From assembly GCF_001440395.1 (NCBI RefSeq), contig NZ_LLXZ01000049.1, positions 109,652 to 173,651 of the forward strand: 64,000 bases of DNA, read 5' to 3'. The position numbers and the translations under genes are program-made. Of this stretch, positions 22,592 to 32,263 are shown piece by piece; within the stretch, counting starts at the first letter, position 1, and each line of letters opens with the position of its first letter. Source of the stretch: Bradyrhizobium jicamae (GTDB lineage: Bacteria > Pseudomonadota > Alphaproteobacteria > Rhizobiales > Xanthobacteraceae). The notes beneath the pieces were generated by a model. The model saw only the letters and a program-made list of their open reading frames with translations. It was not told the origin of the DNA and did not search any database.

Positions 22592-23134
22592 CTACGCGGC
22601 TTTGGCACCCATGAGCACGAAGGCGAGGGTCGCCGGACGGCTTCCCTTGTTGCGCCAGCCGTGCCGCGCACCCTGCTGCACGAAGGTGTCGTGCTGCCTG
22701 AGGTGAACCGTCTCGCCATCGTCGAGCTCGAGCCAGATCTCGCCGTCGAGCACGACGCCGTAGTCGACCGTCGGCGTGGTGTGCATGCCGGGATTTTCCA
22801 TCTCGAAGGTCTCGGCAATGCCGGGCGCTGCCGCCACATGCTCGGGTCCGGCCTTCGCCGGATCGAAATCCGGCGACATCATCACGCTGTCCGGCGGGAA
22901 GGTGACGACAAGGAACGCTGAGCCGCCCGGGGCAGGCAACAGGCTGGCACCCGCAACGGACATCGGATCCTTGCCGTTCGCCGCCAGCGATGGCGTGCCG
23001 GCGGCCATCCAGATCGGCGCAGAGACAAATCCCGGCGTGTGCTTGAGAGCCATCTCGCGCGGCGAGGTGCCATCGCTCACCACGACGGATTTTCCTGCGG
23101 CGTTCTTGCCGGTGACGACGCGTCTGAAACTCAT
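22592..23134 (-). CDS. cupin-domain protein
   Basis: 180 residues. A single cupin barrel fills the C-terminal half: TTPTVDYGVVLDGEIWLELD and QQGARHGWRNKGSRPA. The first half (MALKHTPGFVSAPIWMAAGT) is typical of a group annotated as cupins near aromatic-degradation genes. The usual metal ligands are only partly present (Glu and the final His), so it may be a binding protein or isomerase rather than a dioxygenase. It follows the alcohol-dehydrogenase gene on the same strand. Confidence 0.75.
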   Translation of the reverse strand: MSFRRVVTGKNAAGKSVVVSDGTSPREMALKHTPGFVSAPIWMAAGTPSLAANGKDPMSVAGASLLPAPGGSAFLVVTFPPDSVMMSPDFDPAKAGPEHVAAAPGIAETFEMENPGMHTTPTVDYGVVLDGEIWLELDDGETVHLRQHDTFVQQGARHGWRNKGSRPATLAFVLMGAKAA

Positions 23135-23198
23135 GTTTCCTCTCCTTGAATGTCGTTGTCAGAGCGGGGCAGCCGCCGCGCGGACAGCTGCCGTATGC

Positions 23199-24314
23199 TC
23201 AGGGATAGATGACGAAGTTCGAGAAACCGCCGTGCCGCTGCGCGATGCCAGAGATGGCCTCGTTCACTTCGGAGAGCTTGCGTCCTTGCGTCTCGAGCAT
23301 CGACAGGTCCACCGCGCCTGCGGCTACGAGGTCGGCCATTTCCTGTCCTTCCTGCGTGGTAAACCAGGCGGAGCCATAGAGGCGCTGGTTGTGGTCCATC
23401 AGCCAATGGACGTCGATCGCGACCGGTCCCATGACGGCTCCGATATCTACCGCGATGCCGCCACGGCGCAGGCCGCGAAGGCCTTGCAGGAATGTCTCGT
23501 GCAGGGCGCCCGGCCCAAGGCAATCCAGGAAGGCATCTACGCCTTCACCGTCCGTATGCTTCATGGCAAATTCGGTGACGCTGCCGTCGTCGATCGAGAA
23601 CACTTCGATCCGCGAGGGCGCGAGCGCCTTGACTTCCTGCAGCAGCTTGCGGTCGCGGCCGGTGCCGAGGATCTTCCTGACGCCCATGGCCGGACCAAAG
23701 ATCGCCGCGGCGATCCCGAGCGTGCCGCTGATTCCGTTGACGAGAATCGTATCGCCCGGCCCGGCATTGGCCTTCTTCAGCGCCGAATAGACCGTGCCGA
23801 GATAGCCCAGCCGCGCCGCCTGCTCGTACGTCATGATGTCGGGGATCTTCACGATCGCGGAGGAGGGCGCGACGGTGTATTCGCTCAAACCTCCGATCGG
23901 GTAATCGGCAAAGGTCTGCAGCGCATCTTCGCTGAAGCCGAAATAGCCCTGGAATGCGTAGTGCTTGCAGGCGATGGAATCGCCGCGCCGGCAATGACGG
24001 CAAGTACCGCATGAACGTCCAGGATTGATGTAGACGCGGTCGCCCGGTTTCAGCCCGTGTACCTGCCGGCCTACTGCTGCGATTTCGCCGGCCGGGTCCA
24101 GGCCGAACACGGCGGGCAGCGGCGGCTGCGGCATGTGCGGAAACCAGGTCGGCCAGTTCGCAAGGATGTTGCCGAGGTTCGGCACGATCCCGCAGGCCTT
24201 CACGCGAACCAGCACGTCCATGTCGCCCGGCTTGGGTGTCGGCAGTTTTTCCAGCTTCAACTCGCCGCCCACCTTATGCATCCGGGCAGCGGTCATCGTT
24301 TCAGATACGGCCAC
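23199..24314 (-). CDS. zinc-dependent medium-chain alcohol dehydrogenase
   Basis: 371 residues from a GTG at 24314 that has GGGAGGAAG seven bases before it; the frame is open further but without a signal. The structural-zinc cysteines are in GRSCGTCRHCRRGDSIAC; the Rossmann part includes NGISGTLGIAAAIFG. The catalytic zinc site is atypical (CGIVPNLGN instead of CG..H). It oxidises an alcohol or reduces an aldehyde or ketone, probably in the same pathway as the P450. TTTCGAAA-type sites lie just upstream. Confidence 0.82.
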   Translation of the reverse strand: MAVSETMTAARMHKVGGELKLEKLPTPKPGDMDVLVRVKACGIVPNLGNILANWPTWFPHMPQPPLPAVFGLDPAGEIAAVGRQVHGLKPGDRVYINPGRSCGTCRHCRRGDSIACKHYAFQGYFGFSEDALQTFADYPIGGLSEYTVAPSSAIVKIPDIMTYEQAARLGYLGTVYSALKKANAGPGDTILVNGISGTLGIAAAIFGPAMGVRKILGTGRDRKLLQEVKALAPSRIEVFSIDDGSVTEFAMKHTDGEGVDAFLDCLGPGALHETFLQGLRGLRRGGIAVDIGAVMGPVAIDVHWLMDHNQRLYGSAWFTTQEGQEMADLVAAGAVDLSMLETQGRKLSEVNEAISGIAQRHGGFSNFVIYP

Positions 24315-24391
24315 CGGCTTCCTCCCATTTTTGATTTTGAACAGGCCGGCGCGAGAGCCCGGCTGCGCTCTGGGATCTACCGTGGCATCAT

Positions 24392-24421
24392 ATTTTCGAA
24401 ATTGCAATATGTTTTCGTAAT
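24392..24421. promoter_or_regulatory. double TTTCGAAA site upstream of the dehydrogenase
   Basis: ATTTTCGAAAT (24392-24402) and ATGTTTTCGTAAT (24409-24421), 17 bases centre to centre, about 80 bases upstream of the alcohol-dehydrogenase start. Same motif as in front of other genes of this region. Confidence 0.6.
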
Positions 24422-24494
24422 TGAGTTGGACGGACGCGCGTAGCCGTCTCCCGGCCCTGGCCGGTCGAGCGAACGGGGAGCTTACAAGTGCTGT

Positions 24495-25229
24495 CTATTC
24501 AGCCGCGACGTGATCGGGCCGGCCGTGGCGGACCTCTTCGTGTGCCACAAACAGATGTCCGGCGTGCTTGATGACGTTCTCGGTCGTCTCGCGAATATGG
24601 CGTTCGATCAGTTCCTGCGCCTTTGGCACATCGCGCGCGATCACCGAGTCCATGATCATCTTGTGCTCGACATCCTTGGCCCGCCACTTGGTCCTGAACT
24701 GCGACGACATCCGCCGGTAGCGGTGGGCGCGCTCGAAAAGCTTTTGGCGGATTTCCAGAAGGTTGGGGGAGGCGCAGGCGGCGACGAGCGAAAAGTGAAA
24801 ATCGCCGTGCAGTTTGCCCCATTCTTCCGACAGATAGTAGTTGGAACCAAGCCGTGTCTGCAGCCGGTCCATCCGGTGGAACGCGCCGATGATGTCCGCC
24901 TCCCAGCCATCGTCGCCGTTCTTGATGGCCAGCGCGAGGCATTCTCGTTCGACGAGCACGCGGACATAGGTCAGGTCGTTGAGGTCGTCGATCGAGACCG
25001 GCGCAACGACAAAACCGCGCTGGTCTTCGGCGATCACCAGCCCTTCCGCGACCAGGCGCGACAGCGCCTCGCGCAGGGTCGAGAAGCTGACGGCATACAT
25101 CTCGCGCAGTCCCTCAAACCGGAGTTTTGCGCCCGGCTTGAGCGCGCAGCTGATGATGTCCGCGCGCATCCGGTGCAGCACGTCCGCCGCGCGTGTTTCG
25201 CCTGCCGGTTTGAGCTTCTCGCGCATCAA
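24495..25229 (-). CDS. GntR-family regulator, FCD subgroup
   Basis: 244 residues. The winged helix (ADIISCALKPGAKLRFEGLR, then SFSTLREALSRLVAEGLV) is followed by an all-helical FCD domain with its metal ligands in DFHFSLVAA, VIARDVPKAQELIERHIR. FCD regulators usually repress catabolic genes and release DNA on binding a pathway acid. Its own promoter contains TGATTTTCGAAAAAATCA, and related sites recur at the neighbouring units, so it is the best candidate for the regulator of the region. Confidence 0.88.
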   Translation of the reverse strand: MMREKLKPAGETRAADVLHRMRADIISCALKPGAKLRFEGLREMYAVSFSTLREALSRLVAEGLVIAEDQRGFVVAPVSIDDLNDLTYVRVLVERECLALAIKNGDDGWEADIIGAFHRMDRLQTRLGSNYYLSEEWGKLHGDFHFSLVAACASPNLLEIRQKLFERAHRYRRMSSQFRTKWRAKDVEHKMIMDSVIARDVPKAQELIERHIRETTENVIKHAGHLFVAHEEVRHGRPDHVAAE

Positions 25230-25265
25230 TTGCCTTCCTGGTCGGTGTCCACTGCCAAGATAGGC

Positions 25266-25283
25266 TGATTTTCGAAAAAATCA
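25266..25283. promoter_or_regulatory. palindrome in the gntR-type promoter
   Basis: TGATTTTCGAAAAAATCA, an 18-bp near-perfect palindrome 37 bases upstream of the gntR-type start. Fits autoregulation. Confidence 0.6.
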
Positions 25284-25393
25284 AACCACCCGTGCCGCCG
25301 GCAGAGTCCAGAACGGAGGAGGGGACCCTTTAATTCGTCCCTCCCAGGCCCCTGTGCGTCCCATTCTGACGCCGCGGCGCGGCTCCTTGCCCG

Positions 25394-26590
25394 TTAACCA
25401 AAGGCTTGGAGCCCGGTCTGGGCGCGGCCGAGGATCAGCGCGTGCACATCGTGTGCGCCTTCATACGTGTTAACCGTCTCCAGGTTCAGCATGTGGCGCA
25501 TGACATTGAACTCATCGGAAATGCCGTTGCCGCCATGCATGTCGCGCGCGAGCCGCGCGATCTCCAGCGCCTTGCCGCAATTGTTGCGCTTGATCAGGCT
25601 GATCATCTCCGGCGCCATGCGGCCTTCGTCGAACAGCCGCCCGACGCGCAGCGCCGCCTGAAGGCCGAGGCTGATTTCGGTCTGCATGTCGGCAAGCTTC
25701 TTCTGGTAGAGTTGCGTGTGGGCCAGCGGCCGTCCGAACTGCTTGCGGTCGAGCCCATATTGACGCGCCGCGTGCCAGCAGGCTTCGGCCGCGCCCATCG
25801 CGCCCCACGCAATGCCATAGCGTGCGCGATTGAGACAGCCAAACGGGCCGGACAGGCCTTCCGCGTCCGGCAGCAGCGCGTCTTCGTTCACCTCGACGCC
25901 ATCGAGCACGATCTCGCCGGTCACCGAAGCGCGCAGCGAGAGTTTCCCCTCGATCTTCGGCGCTGAAAGGCCCGCCATTCCTTTCTCCAGAACAAAGCCC
26001 CGGATCTTCCCGCCATGCGCGTCTGATTTCGCCCATATCACGAAGACATCGGCGATCGGCGCATTGGTGATCCAGATCTTTGCGCCGTTGAGCCGATAGC
26101 CGCGATCGATTTTTGTCGCGCGTGTTTTCATGCCGCCGGGATCGGAGCCTGCATCCGGCTCGGTCAGGCCGAAGCAGCCGATCCACTCGCCGGTGGCGAG
26201 CTTTGGAAGATATTTGCGGCGCTGTGCTTCCGAGCCATAGGCATGGATCGGATACATCACCAGCGACGATTGAACCGACATCATCGAGCGGTAGCCGCTG
26301 TCGACGCGCTCGACCTCGCGCGCGATCAGGCCGTAGGCGACGTAGGAGGCGCCGATGCCGCCATACGTTTCGGGGATGGTTACGCCCAACAGTCCAAGCT
26401 CTCCCATCTCACGAAAGATCGCCGGATCGGTGTGCTCATCGCGGAATGCCTGCCGGACCCGGGGGCCGAGGTGCTCCTGCACATAGGCGCGCGCCGTATC
26501 CCGAATCATTCGCTCGTCTTCGCTGAACTGCTCCTCGATCAGGAATGGATCGTCCCACACGAACGGACCGCTACCGCCTGCACTTGCCAT
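25394..26590 (-). CDS. glutaryl-CoA-type acyl-CoA dehydrogenase
   Basis: 398 residues from the ATG at 26590 (GAGAGAGTC before it). It matches glutaryl-CoA dehydrogenases: [19 protein letters not shown] for FAD and substrate, the catalytic Glu in [20 protein letters not shown] near the C terminus, and [16 protein letters not shown]. Such enzymes oxidise and decarboxylate glutaryl-CoA, the end of benzoyl-CoA and lysine routes; a related acyl-CoA is possible. It is divergent from the dioxygenase operon at 26755 with shared operator-like sites between. Confidence 0.85.
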   Translation of the reverse strand: MASAGGSGPFVWDDPFLIEEQFSEDERMIRDTARAYVQEHLGPRVRQAFRDEHTDPAIFREMGELGLLGVTIPETYGGIGASYVAYGLIAREVERVDSGYRSMMSVQSSLVMYPIHAYGSEAQRRKYLPKLATGEWIGCFGLTEPDAGSDPGGMKTRATKIDRGYRLNGAKIWITNAPIADVFVIWAKSDAHGGKIRGFVLEKGMAGLSAPKIEGKLSLRASVTGEIVLDGVEVNEDALLPDAEGLSGPFGCLNRARYGIAWGAMGAAEACWHAARQYGLDRKQFGRPLAHTQLYQKKLADMQTEISLGLQAALRVGRLFDEGRMAPEMISLIKRNNCGKALEIARLARDMHGGNGISDEFNVMRHMLNLETVNTYEGAHDVHALILGRAQTGLQAFG

Positions 26591-26660
26591 GACTCTCTCC
26601 AATGCTTGGAACCCGACCCCGCGGTCACCCCGCCGGCTTGCTGGCTGGGCACTTCGCACA

Positions 26661-26694
26661 AAATTTCGAAATAATCAATTTTGTTCGAAATTAC
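26661..26694. promoter_or_regulatory. double TTTCGAAA site in the divergent promoter
   Basis: AAATTTCGAAAT (26661-26672) and TTTTGTTCGAAATTAC (26679-26694) between the acyl-CoA dehydrogenase gene and the extradiol-dioxygenase operon. Position suits control of both. Confidence 0.6.
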
Positions 26695-26754
26695 CTTGCC
26701 TCGTGCCTCGCGATGCGGTAGCAGGACATCAAACGCCGATGAGGCCGGGAGGTA

Positions 26755-27660
26755 ATGATGCAGCATCTGGTGCACGCGATCGGGCATGTGAAAATCAATA
26801 CGACCGTCCCCGAGGCGGTCGTGCGGGATGCGACCGAGATCCTCGGCCTGCATGTGACTTATTCCGACGAGCGCCAGACATGGCTGAGCTCCAACGGCCG
26901 CGCCGCCGAGCTGGTGCTGCTCCGCTCGGACGAGAACGCGACGCATACGATCGGGCTGGAGGCGCTCACCGTCGAAGCCGTGGGGGAGGTGGCATCCCGG
27001 GTCGAAGGCGCTGGCTGCCGCATCCTCTCGCGTGAACCGAGCCTCAAATGCATGGCCGCGGGCGTGACCTTCGCAACGCCGGAAGGCCTTCGCTTCGAAA
27101 TCCATACACCGACGCGCGATCAAATTTATGGGCGAAGGTACCCGACCCACGGCGTCGGGCCGAACCGCATGGATCATCTCAATCTGACATCGCCCGATCC
27201 TACCGCAACGCGCCGCCAGCTTGAACAGATCTGCGGCCTTCGCCTATCGGAACGCATGGTCGACGACAGCCTGAGCTGGATGTATGGCGGCAACCGCCAG
27301 CATCACATCGTGGGTGTCGTCCGCGGCAAGGTCGGGCTGCACCACTATTCCTTCGAGTTCAGGGAGTTCAACGATTACCTGAAACTCGGCGATCTCCTCG
27401 ATCGCTTCGACAAGCAGATGATGTGGGGCCCGGGCCGCCACCGGCCGGGCGACAACACCTACGCCTATTACACCGATGCCAGCGGCGCGATGGTCGAATG
27501 CTCGGGCTCGATGGCGCTGATCGCCGACGATGCGGACTTCGTTCCAAACGTCATTACCAGCCTCGAGCGTCCCGGCAATGTGCGCTGCATGAATGTCTGG
27601 GGCACGCCTGCGCCGCTCGAATGGCGCCAGCATCATTTCCCCTTCACCGCCATCAAGTGA
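26755..27660 (+). CDS. extradiol (catechol-type) dioxygenase, VOC superfamily
   Basis: 301 residues behind GCCGGGAGGTA. Two VOC modules; the iron ligands of type I extradiol dioxygenases are visible as His in RMDHLNLTSP, His in GLHHYSFEFRE and Glu in AMVECSGSM. It would cleave a dihydroxylated ring next to the hydroxyls. It is the first gene of a run (dioxygenase, hydrolase, dehydrogenase, hydroxylase, FAH hydrolase) that together resemble a meta-cleavage pathway. The ring substrate is unknown. Confidence 0.87.
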   Translation: MMQHLVHAIGHVKINTTVPEAVVRDATEILGLHVTYSDERQTWLSSNGRAAELVLLRSDENATHTIGLEALTVEAVGEVASRVEGAGCRILSREPSLKCMAAGVTFATPEGLRFEIHTPTRDQIYGRRYPTHGVGPNRMDHLNLTSPDPTATRRQLEQICGLRLSERMVDDSLSWMYGGNRQHHIVGVVRGKVGLHHYSFEFREFNDYLKLGDLLDRFDKQMMWGPGRHRPGDNTYAYYTDASGAMVECSGSMALIADDADFVPNVITSLERPGNVRCMNVWGTPAPLEWRQHHFPFTAIK

Positions 27661-27716
27661 ACGGCGGCCGCGGCCGCCAGATCGGCCGCGAGAGGTGGCA
27701 AAGAACTACGAGGACC

Positions 27717-28604
27717 ATGCCGATGCAAGAAAAACTCTCTTTTCGTTCCGACGGGCTCAAGCTCTCTGCCGTTCTGCACGTGCCTGATACGAGAAAGCCC
27801 GGGCAACGGCTGCCCGCCTTCATTGTACTGCACGGCTTCGTCGGCTCGAAGGACGAGTCCCACGCTGAAATCCAGGCGCGGATGCTGGAGGAGATGGGCT
27901 ATGTGGCGCTCCGCTTCGATTTTCGCTGCTGCGGCGAGAGCGAGGGCGAGCGCGCGCAGGTGCGCTGCTTCGATCAGGTGGCTGATGCCAAGAACGCGCT
28001 GTCATTCCTCGCCGAGCGGGAAGAGGTCGATCCCAAGCGCATCGGCGTGGTCGGCCACAGTTTTGGGGCGGCTGTCTCGGTTTATTCGGCCGGCATCGAC
28101 GACCGCTTCGCCTGTGTGATCTCCTCCTGCGGCTGGGGTGATGGCGAACGAAAATTCCGCGGCCAGCATCCAACGCCCGAGGCCTGGGCGAAGTTCACCG
28201 GCCTTCTGGACAAGGGCCGCCGCCAGAAGCAGGAAACGGGCGAGAGCATGTGGATCTCCCGTTTCGACGCCGTGCCGATTCCCGAACATCTCCGCAAGAA
28301 TCTCTCGCCGAAGGCGATCATGGAGATTCCGGTCGAGACGGCATGGAGCATGTATAATTTCCGCGCCGATGATGTCGTAGGCAACATCGCGCCGCGCCCG
28401 ATCCTGTTTCTCCACACCGCCAATGACACGATCACGCCGACCGAGCAGTCGATCCGCATGTTCGAAAAGGCCGGCCAGCCGGCCGAGCTTGTCTTGATAT
28501 CCGGCACGTCGCATTTTCCACTCGCGCCGCAGGATGCGCCGCGCACCAAGGCGATCATCAAGGGGTGGCTCGACAAGTTCTTTCCTTCGCCGCTCGGAGC
28601 CTGA
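27717..28604 (+). CDS. alpha/beta hydrolase
   Basis: About 295 residues. Nucleophile elbow GVVGHSFGAAVS near residue 108, oxyanion region IVLHGFVGSKDE, and the acid/His of the triad in HTANDTITP and SGTSHFPLA. The RFDFRCCGESEG segment is typical of serine hydrolases acting on esters or C-C bonds. Following an extradiol dioxygenase, it is a candidate meta-cleavage product hydrolase. Starts at ATG 27717, or 27723 which has better spacing from AGGACC. Confidence 0.82.
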   Translation: MPMQEKLSFRSDGLKLSAVLHVPDTRKPGQRLPAFIVLHGFVGSKDESHAEIQARMLEEMGYVALRFDFRCCGESEGERAQVRCFDQVADAKNALSFLAEREEVDPKRIGVVGHSFGAAVSVYSAGIDDRFACVISSCGWGDGERKFRGQHPTPEAWAKFTGLLDKGRRQKQETGESMWISRFDAVPIPEHLRKNLSPKAIMEIPVETAWSMYNFRADDVVGNIAPRPILFLHTANDTITPTEQSIRMFEKAGQPAELVLISGTSHFPLAPQDAPRTKAIIKGWLDKFFPSPLGA

Positions 28605-28606
28605 GC

Positions 28607-29656
28607 ATGGCGGAAGTTTCGGGCATGGTCGCGATCGACGCCGGCAGCCTCCGGACCTTCGCAGCCGACCTTCTCGGGGCCGGCGGGTTTTCGGCCGACC
28701 AGGCCGAACAGACGGCGGACGTGCTGGTCTGGGCCAATCTGCGCGGCGCGGATTCACACGGCGTGCTGCGGATTCCGCGCTACGTCGAAATGGTCGAGCT
28801 TGGCCTGATCAACCCCGAGGCCGAGCCGCGCCAGGTTTCGGGAAAGGGCGCAGTGGCGGTCATCGATGCGCAGCGCGCGCCGGGCGCGGTCGCGATGAAT
28901 CTCGCCGCACGAACTGCAGCGCAGCTTTCGGATCTGCATGGCATCGGCTGGTGCGCGGTTCGCGCCATCACCCATGCCGGCGCGATCGGATATTACGCAC
29001 AGCAGGTCGCCCGCAGGGGCCACGTCGCCATCGCCATGACGGCCTCAAAACCGTTGATGATCTACCATGGCTCCCGGGCCGAGGGGGTGTCGACAAACCC
29101 GATCGCGATTGCCGCACCGACGACCGATCCCGATCGTCCCTTGCTGCTGGACATGTCGACCGCGTCGGTCGCGATCGGCAAGATCATGGCCGCAAAGGAT
29201 GCCGGAAAGCCGATTCCGCCGGGCTGGGGCGTCGATGAGAAGGGCGAGGGGACAACCGACCCGCGCAAGGTCAAGGCGGTGCTGCCGATGGCAGGTGCCA
29301 AGGGCTCCGGTCTTTCCTTGATGATCGAGGTGCTCGCGAGCCTCATGGTGGCGAATCCTCTCATCAGCGTTGCGCTGACGGAAGGGCGTGATCCCGGTGG
29401 CAATGGCCTTGTTGCCGCGCTCGATCCATCGGCATTCGGGAACGAATTCACGCGTGAAGTCGACCGCCTGCGCTCGGCCATCAAGGACCTGCCGCCGGCC
29501 GCCGGATCCTCCGACGTCTATCTGCCCGGCGAACGCGGCTTCGACGAAATGGAGAAACGTTCGAGCACCGGCGTGCCGCTGGTGCAGGGGACGCGGTCGA
29601 GATTGCTTGCGCTTGCGAAAAAACTGAACGTCGCGGTACCGCAAGGCCTCGCTTAG
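28607..29656 (+). CDS. Ldh-family NAD(P)-dependent oxidoreductase
   Basis: 349 residues; ATG two bases after the hydrolase stop. It belongs to the malate/L-lactate/ureidoglycolate dehydrogenase family with its own fold: ANLRGADSHGVLRIPRY, the catalytic His in RAITHAGAIGYYAQ, and NPIAIAAPT. It would oxidise a 2-hydroxy acid to a 2-keto acid; in this operon probably a pathway intermediate. Confidence 0.86.
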   Translation: MAEVSGMVAIDAGSLRTFAADLLGAGGFSADQAEQTADVLVWANLRGADSHGVLRIPRYVEMVELGLINPEAEPRQVSGKGAVAVIDAQRAPGAVAMNLAARTAAQLSDLHGIGWCAVRAITHAGAIGYYAQQVARRGHVAIAMTASKPLMIYHGSRAEGVSTNPIAIAAPTTDPDRPLLLDMSTASVAIGKIMAAKDAGKPIPPGWGVDEKGEGTTDPRKVKAVLPMAGAKGSGLSLMIEVLASLMVANPLISVALTEGRDPGGNGLVAALDPSAFGNEFTREVDRLRSAIKDLPPAAGSSDVYLPGERGFDEMEKRSSTGVPLVQGTRSRLLALAKKLNVAVPQGLA

Positions 29657-29744
29657 TCGCCAGCGCTGAGGCGGTGCCGCACAGATCATCGAGAATGAGC
29701 GTCGCATTTGGCGCGTTAGCCGCCATGTGCGTGGAGACAGCGAG

Positions 29745-31346
29745 ATGTCTGGAATTGTTGATGTGGCGATCATCGGTCTGGGGCCGACCGGCGCCATCCT
29801 CTCGGCTTTGTTGGGTCGCAGCGGCATCAATACCGTCGTCATCGACAAGTCGGATGACATCTTTCCGTTGCCGCGCGCGGTCAGCTTCGATCACGAGGTC
29901 ATGCGCGTCATTCAGAATCTCGGCCTTGCCGATGCGATACAGCCATATGTCGTGCCATATCCTCCGACCGAATATCGCGGCGCCGACGGCAGGCTCATCG
30001 CGCGGTACGAATCCCTGCCGCCGCCATATCCGCAAGGCTGGCAGCCGAGCTTCATGTTCAAGCAGCCGCCATTCGAGCGAACGATACGCCGGTCGCTGGC
30101 GGATCTGCCGACGGTGGATGTCCGCCTTGGCACCGCGTTGACAGGCCTCAGGCAGGATAACGACCAGGTCGAACTGGAAATCATCAGTGGCTCGGGCGAC
30201 GCCGAAAAGCTGCGTGCCCGGTATGTCATCGGATGCGACGGCGGAACGAGCCTGGTGCGAAAGCTGATGGGCATCGGGCTGGAGACGCTCGACTTCGACG
30301 AGCCGTGGCTCGTCACTGATGTTCTCGTCAACGACAACGGCCTGAGCAAGCTGCCGCAGACCGTCGTGCAGTATTGCGACCCCACGCGTCCGACAACCTA
30401 TGTCGTGGGGTCCGGTAACCACCGCCGCTGGGAGTTCATGCTGCTGCCCGGAGAAGCGGCGGAGGAGATGAACCAGGAGGCCGCGATCTGGCGGCTGCTC
30501 GGGCGCTGGTTGACGCCTGCGGACGGAGAGATCTGGCGGGCGACTACTTACGTGTTCCATGCGCTCGTCGCCAACGAATGGCGTCGTGGTCGGGTCCTGC
30601 TGGCCGGCGATGCCGCCCACATGACGCCGCCCTTCATGGCGCAGGGCATGTGCCAGGGCGTGCGCGATGCGGCGAACCTCGCCTGGAAGCTCGCGCTGGT
30701 GATCAGGGGGCAGTCAGCGCCTGACTTGCTCGATAGCTATCAGCGCGAACGCCGCGCGCATGTGAAGGCGACCACCGAAACAGCGAAAACGCTGGGACGC
30801 GTGATCTGCGAGCTCGATATGGCAAAGGCAATCGAAAGGGACGCGCGCTTGCTCCGCGAAATGGGCGATCCGCCGGCGACGCAGTATCGGCAGAACCTCA
30901 TTCCCGGGCTTGGCGAGGGGGCGCTCTGCTCCGATCAGGGCGCGCCGGTCGGCTTGCGCTTTCCGCAGCCGGAAGTCGCGCGCGAAGCAGGCCCATGCCT
31001 GCTGGACGATATAGTCGGCGCCTCGTTCCGCCTGGTCGTGTCTTCCGACATCGCTCGCCGCGATATTCCCGAAGCATTGCGCCGAACGATCATCGGGCTG
31101 GGCGGCACGGTTCTGTCATTGGCGGAGGCAGGGCTCTCTCGGTCGCTCGGAGCGGGCGAATGGTCGATCGTGGAAACCGGAGGGGTCCTGAAAGCCTGGT
31201 TGCGTGAACACGGCTTGGTGGCCGCCCTGGTGCGTCCCGATCACTATGTCTTTGCGGTCGCGAGGCAACTGCCTGACCTGAACGCGATGAGCGATCTGCT
31301 TGACGGGCACCTCCATTCAACCATCAGGGACAGGATCGACGCATGA
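29745..31346 (+). CDS. FAD-dependent aromatic hydroxylase (MhpA-like)
   Basis: 533 residues from ATG 29745. FAD motifs VAIIGLGPTGAILSALLGRSG at the start, CDGGTSLVRKLMGI near 165 and LLAGDAAHMTPPFMAQGMCQG near 290 place it with the MhpA/PheA group of class A flavoprotein monooxygenases, which hydroxylate phenols or 3-hydroxyphenylpropionate-like acids using NAD(P)H. The C-terminal thioredoxin-like part is shorter and diverged. It would make the dihydroxylated ring cut by the dioxygenase upstream. Stop overlaps the next ATG. Confidence 0.85.
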   Translation: MSGIVDVAIIGLGPTGAILSALLGRSGINTVVIDKSDDIFPLPRAVSFDHEVMRVIQNLGLADAIQPYVVPYPPTEYRGADGRLIARYESLPPPYPQGWQPSFMFKQPPFERTIRRSLADLPTVDVRLGTALTGLRQDNDQVELEIISGSGDAEKLRARYVIGCDGGTSLVRKLMGIGLETLDFDEPWLVTDVLVNDNGLSKLPQTVVQYCDPTRPTTYVVGSGNHRRWEFMLLPGEAAEEMNQEAAIWRLLGRWLTPADGEIWRATTYVFHALVANEWRRGRVLLAGDAAHMTPPFMAQGMCQGVRDAANLAWKLALVIRGQSAPDLLDSYQRERRAHVKATTETAKTLGRVICELDMAKAIERDARLLREMGDPPATQYRQNLIPGLGEGALCSDQGAPVGLRFPQPEVAREAGPCLLDDIVGASFRLVVSSDIARRDIPEALRRTIIGLGGTVLSLAEAGLSRSLGAGEWSIVETGGVLKAWLREHGLVAALVRPDHYVFAVARQLPDLNAMSDLLDGHLHSTIRDRIDA

Positions 31347-32203
31347 AACTGTTGTCGTTTTCCGAAGGCGGGCGCGAAAGCTGGGGTGCGGTCGCCGGAG
31401 AGATCGTCGTCGATCTCGGCAAGGCCCTCCCGCACTATCCGACGCTGGCCGACTTCATCGCCAGTACCGATTACATCAGGCGCGATGAGATCGTCAGCGC
31501 CGTAAAGCCGGGCCCGAAGCTCTCGGACGTCAAATTCCTGCCGGTCATTCCGCGACCGGAGAAGATCATCTGCGTCGTCCGCAACTATCTCGACCATCAC
31601 AACGAAGCATTGGCCTCGGGCCTGAAGCGCGAGATCACGGAATATCCGCCGATCTTCCTGCGCGTCTGGCGTTCGCAGGTCGGCCATAATGAGCCGATCA
31701 TCCGGCCGAAGGTCTCGGACCATTTGGACTGGGAAGGCGAGATGGCGGTCGTGATCGGCAAGGCGGGCCGCCATATCAGTCAGGCCGACGCGTGGAGTCA
31801 TGTCGCGGGCTACTCGATCTTCAATGATGTCAGCGTACGCGACTGGCAACGACATGCGCAGCAGATTGCATCCGGCAAGAATTTTGTCGGCACCGGCCCT
31901 TGTGGACCGTGGCTGGTGACGCCGGACGACATCGGCGATCCGGCAAAGCTCAGGATCGAGACACGGGTCAACGGAGCGGTGATGCAGTCGTCCGATACGT
32001 CGATGCTGATCTTTCCGATCCCGCGGCTGGTCGAATACTGCTCCACGATCTTCGATCTCGTTCCGGGCGATGTCATCGCCACGGGGACGCCGGCCGGCGT
32101 CGGCTTCGCGCGCAAGCCTCAGATATTCCTCAAGCCCGGTGACATCGTCGAGGTGGAGATCGAGGAGATCGGGGTGCTGCGCAATCACGTCATCGATGAA
32201 TGA
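31343..32203 (+). CDS. fumarylacetoacetate hydrolase (FAH) family enzyme
   Basis: 286 residues. The metal-binding acidic residues are in DHLDWEGEMAVVIGKAGRH, and the family C-terminal signature reads FDLVPGDVIATGTPAGVGFAR. Enzymes of this group cleave or hydrate beta-diketones and 2-keto-pentenoates (fumarylpyruvate hydrolase, HpcE). It fits the last steps of a meta-cleavage route. ATG overlaps the preceding stop (ATGA), so translation is coupled. Confidence 0.88.
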   Translation: MKLLSFSEGGRESWGAVAGEIVVDLGKALPHYPTLADFIASTDYIRRDEIVSAVKPGPKLSDVKFLPVIPRPEKIICVVRNYLDHHNEALASGLKREITEYPPIFLRVWRSQVGHNEPIIRPKVSDHLDWEGEMAVVIGKAGRHISQADAWSHVAGYSIFNDVSVRDWQRHAQQIASGKNFVGTGPCGPWLVTPDDIGDPAKLRIETRVNGAVMQSSDTSMLIFPIPRLVEYCSTIFDLVPGDVIATGTPAGVGFARKPQIFLKPGDIVEVEIEEIGVLRNHVIDE

Positions 32204-32263
32204 AACGCCGCTCATAACCCACCGATCTCGGTGGCCAACAAATAAAACGGGGAGGGTGCATTG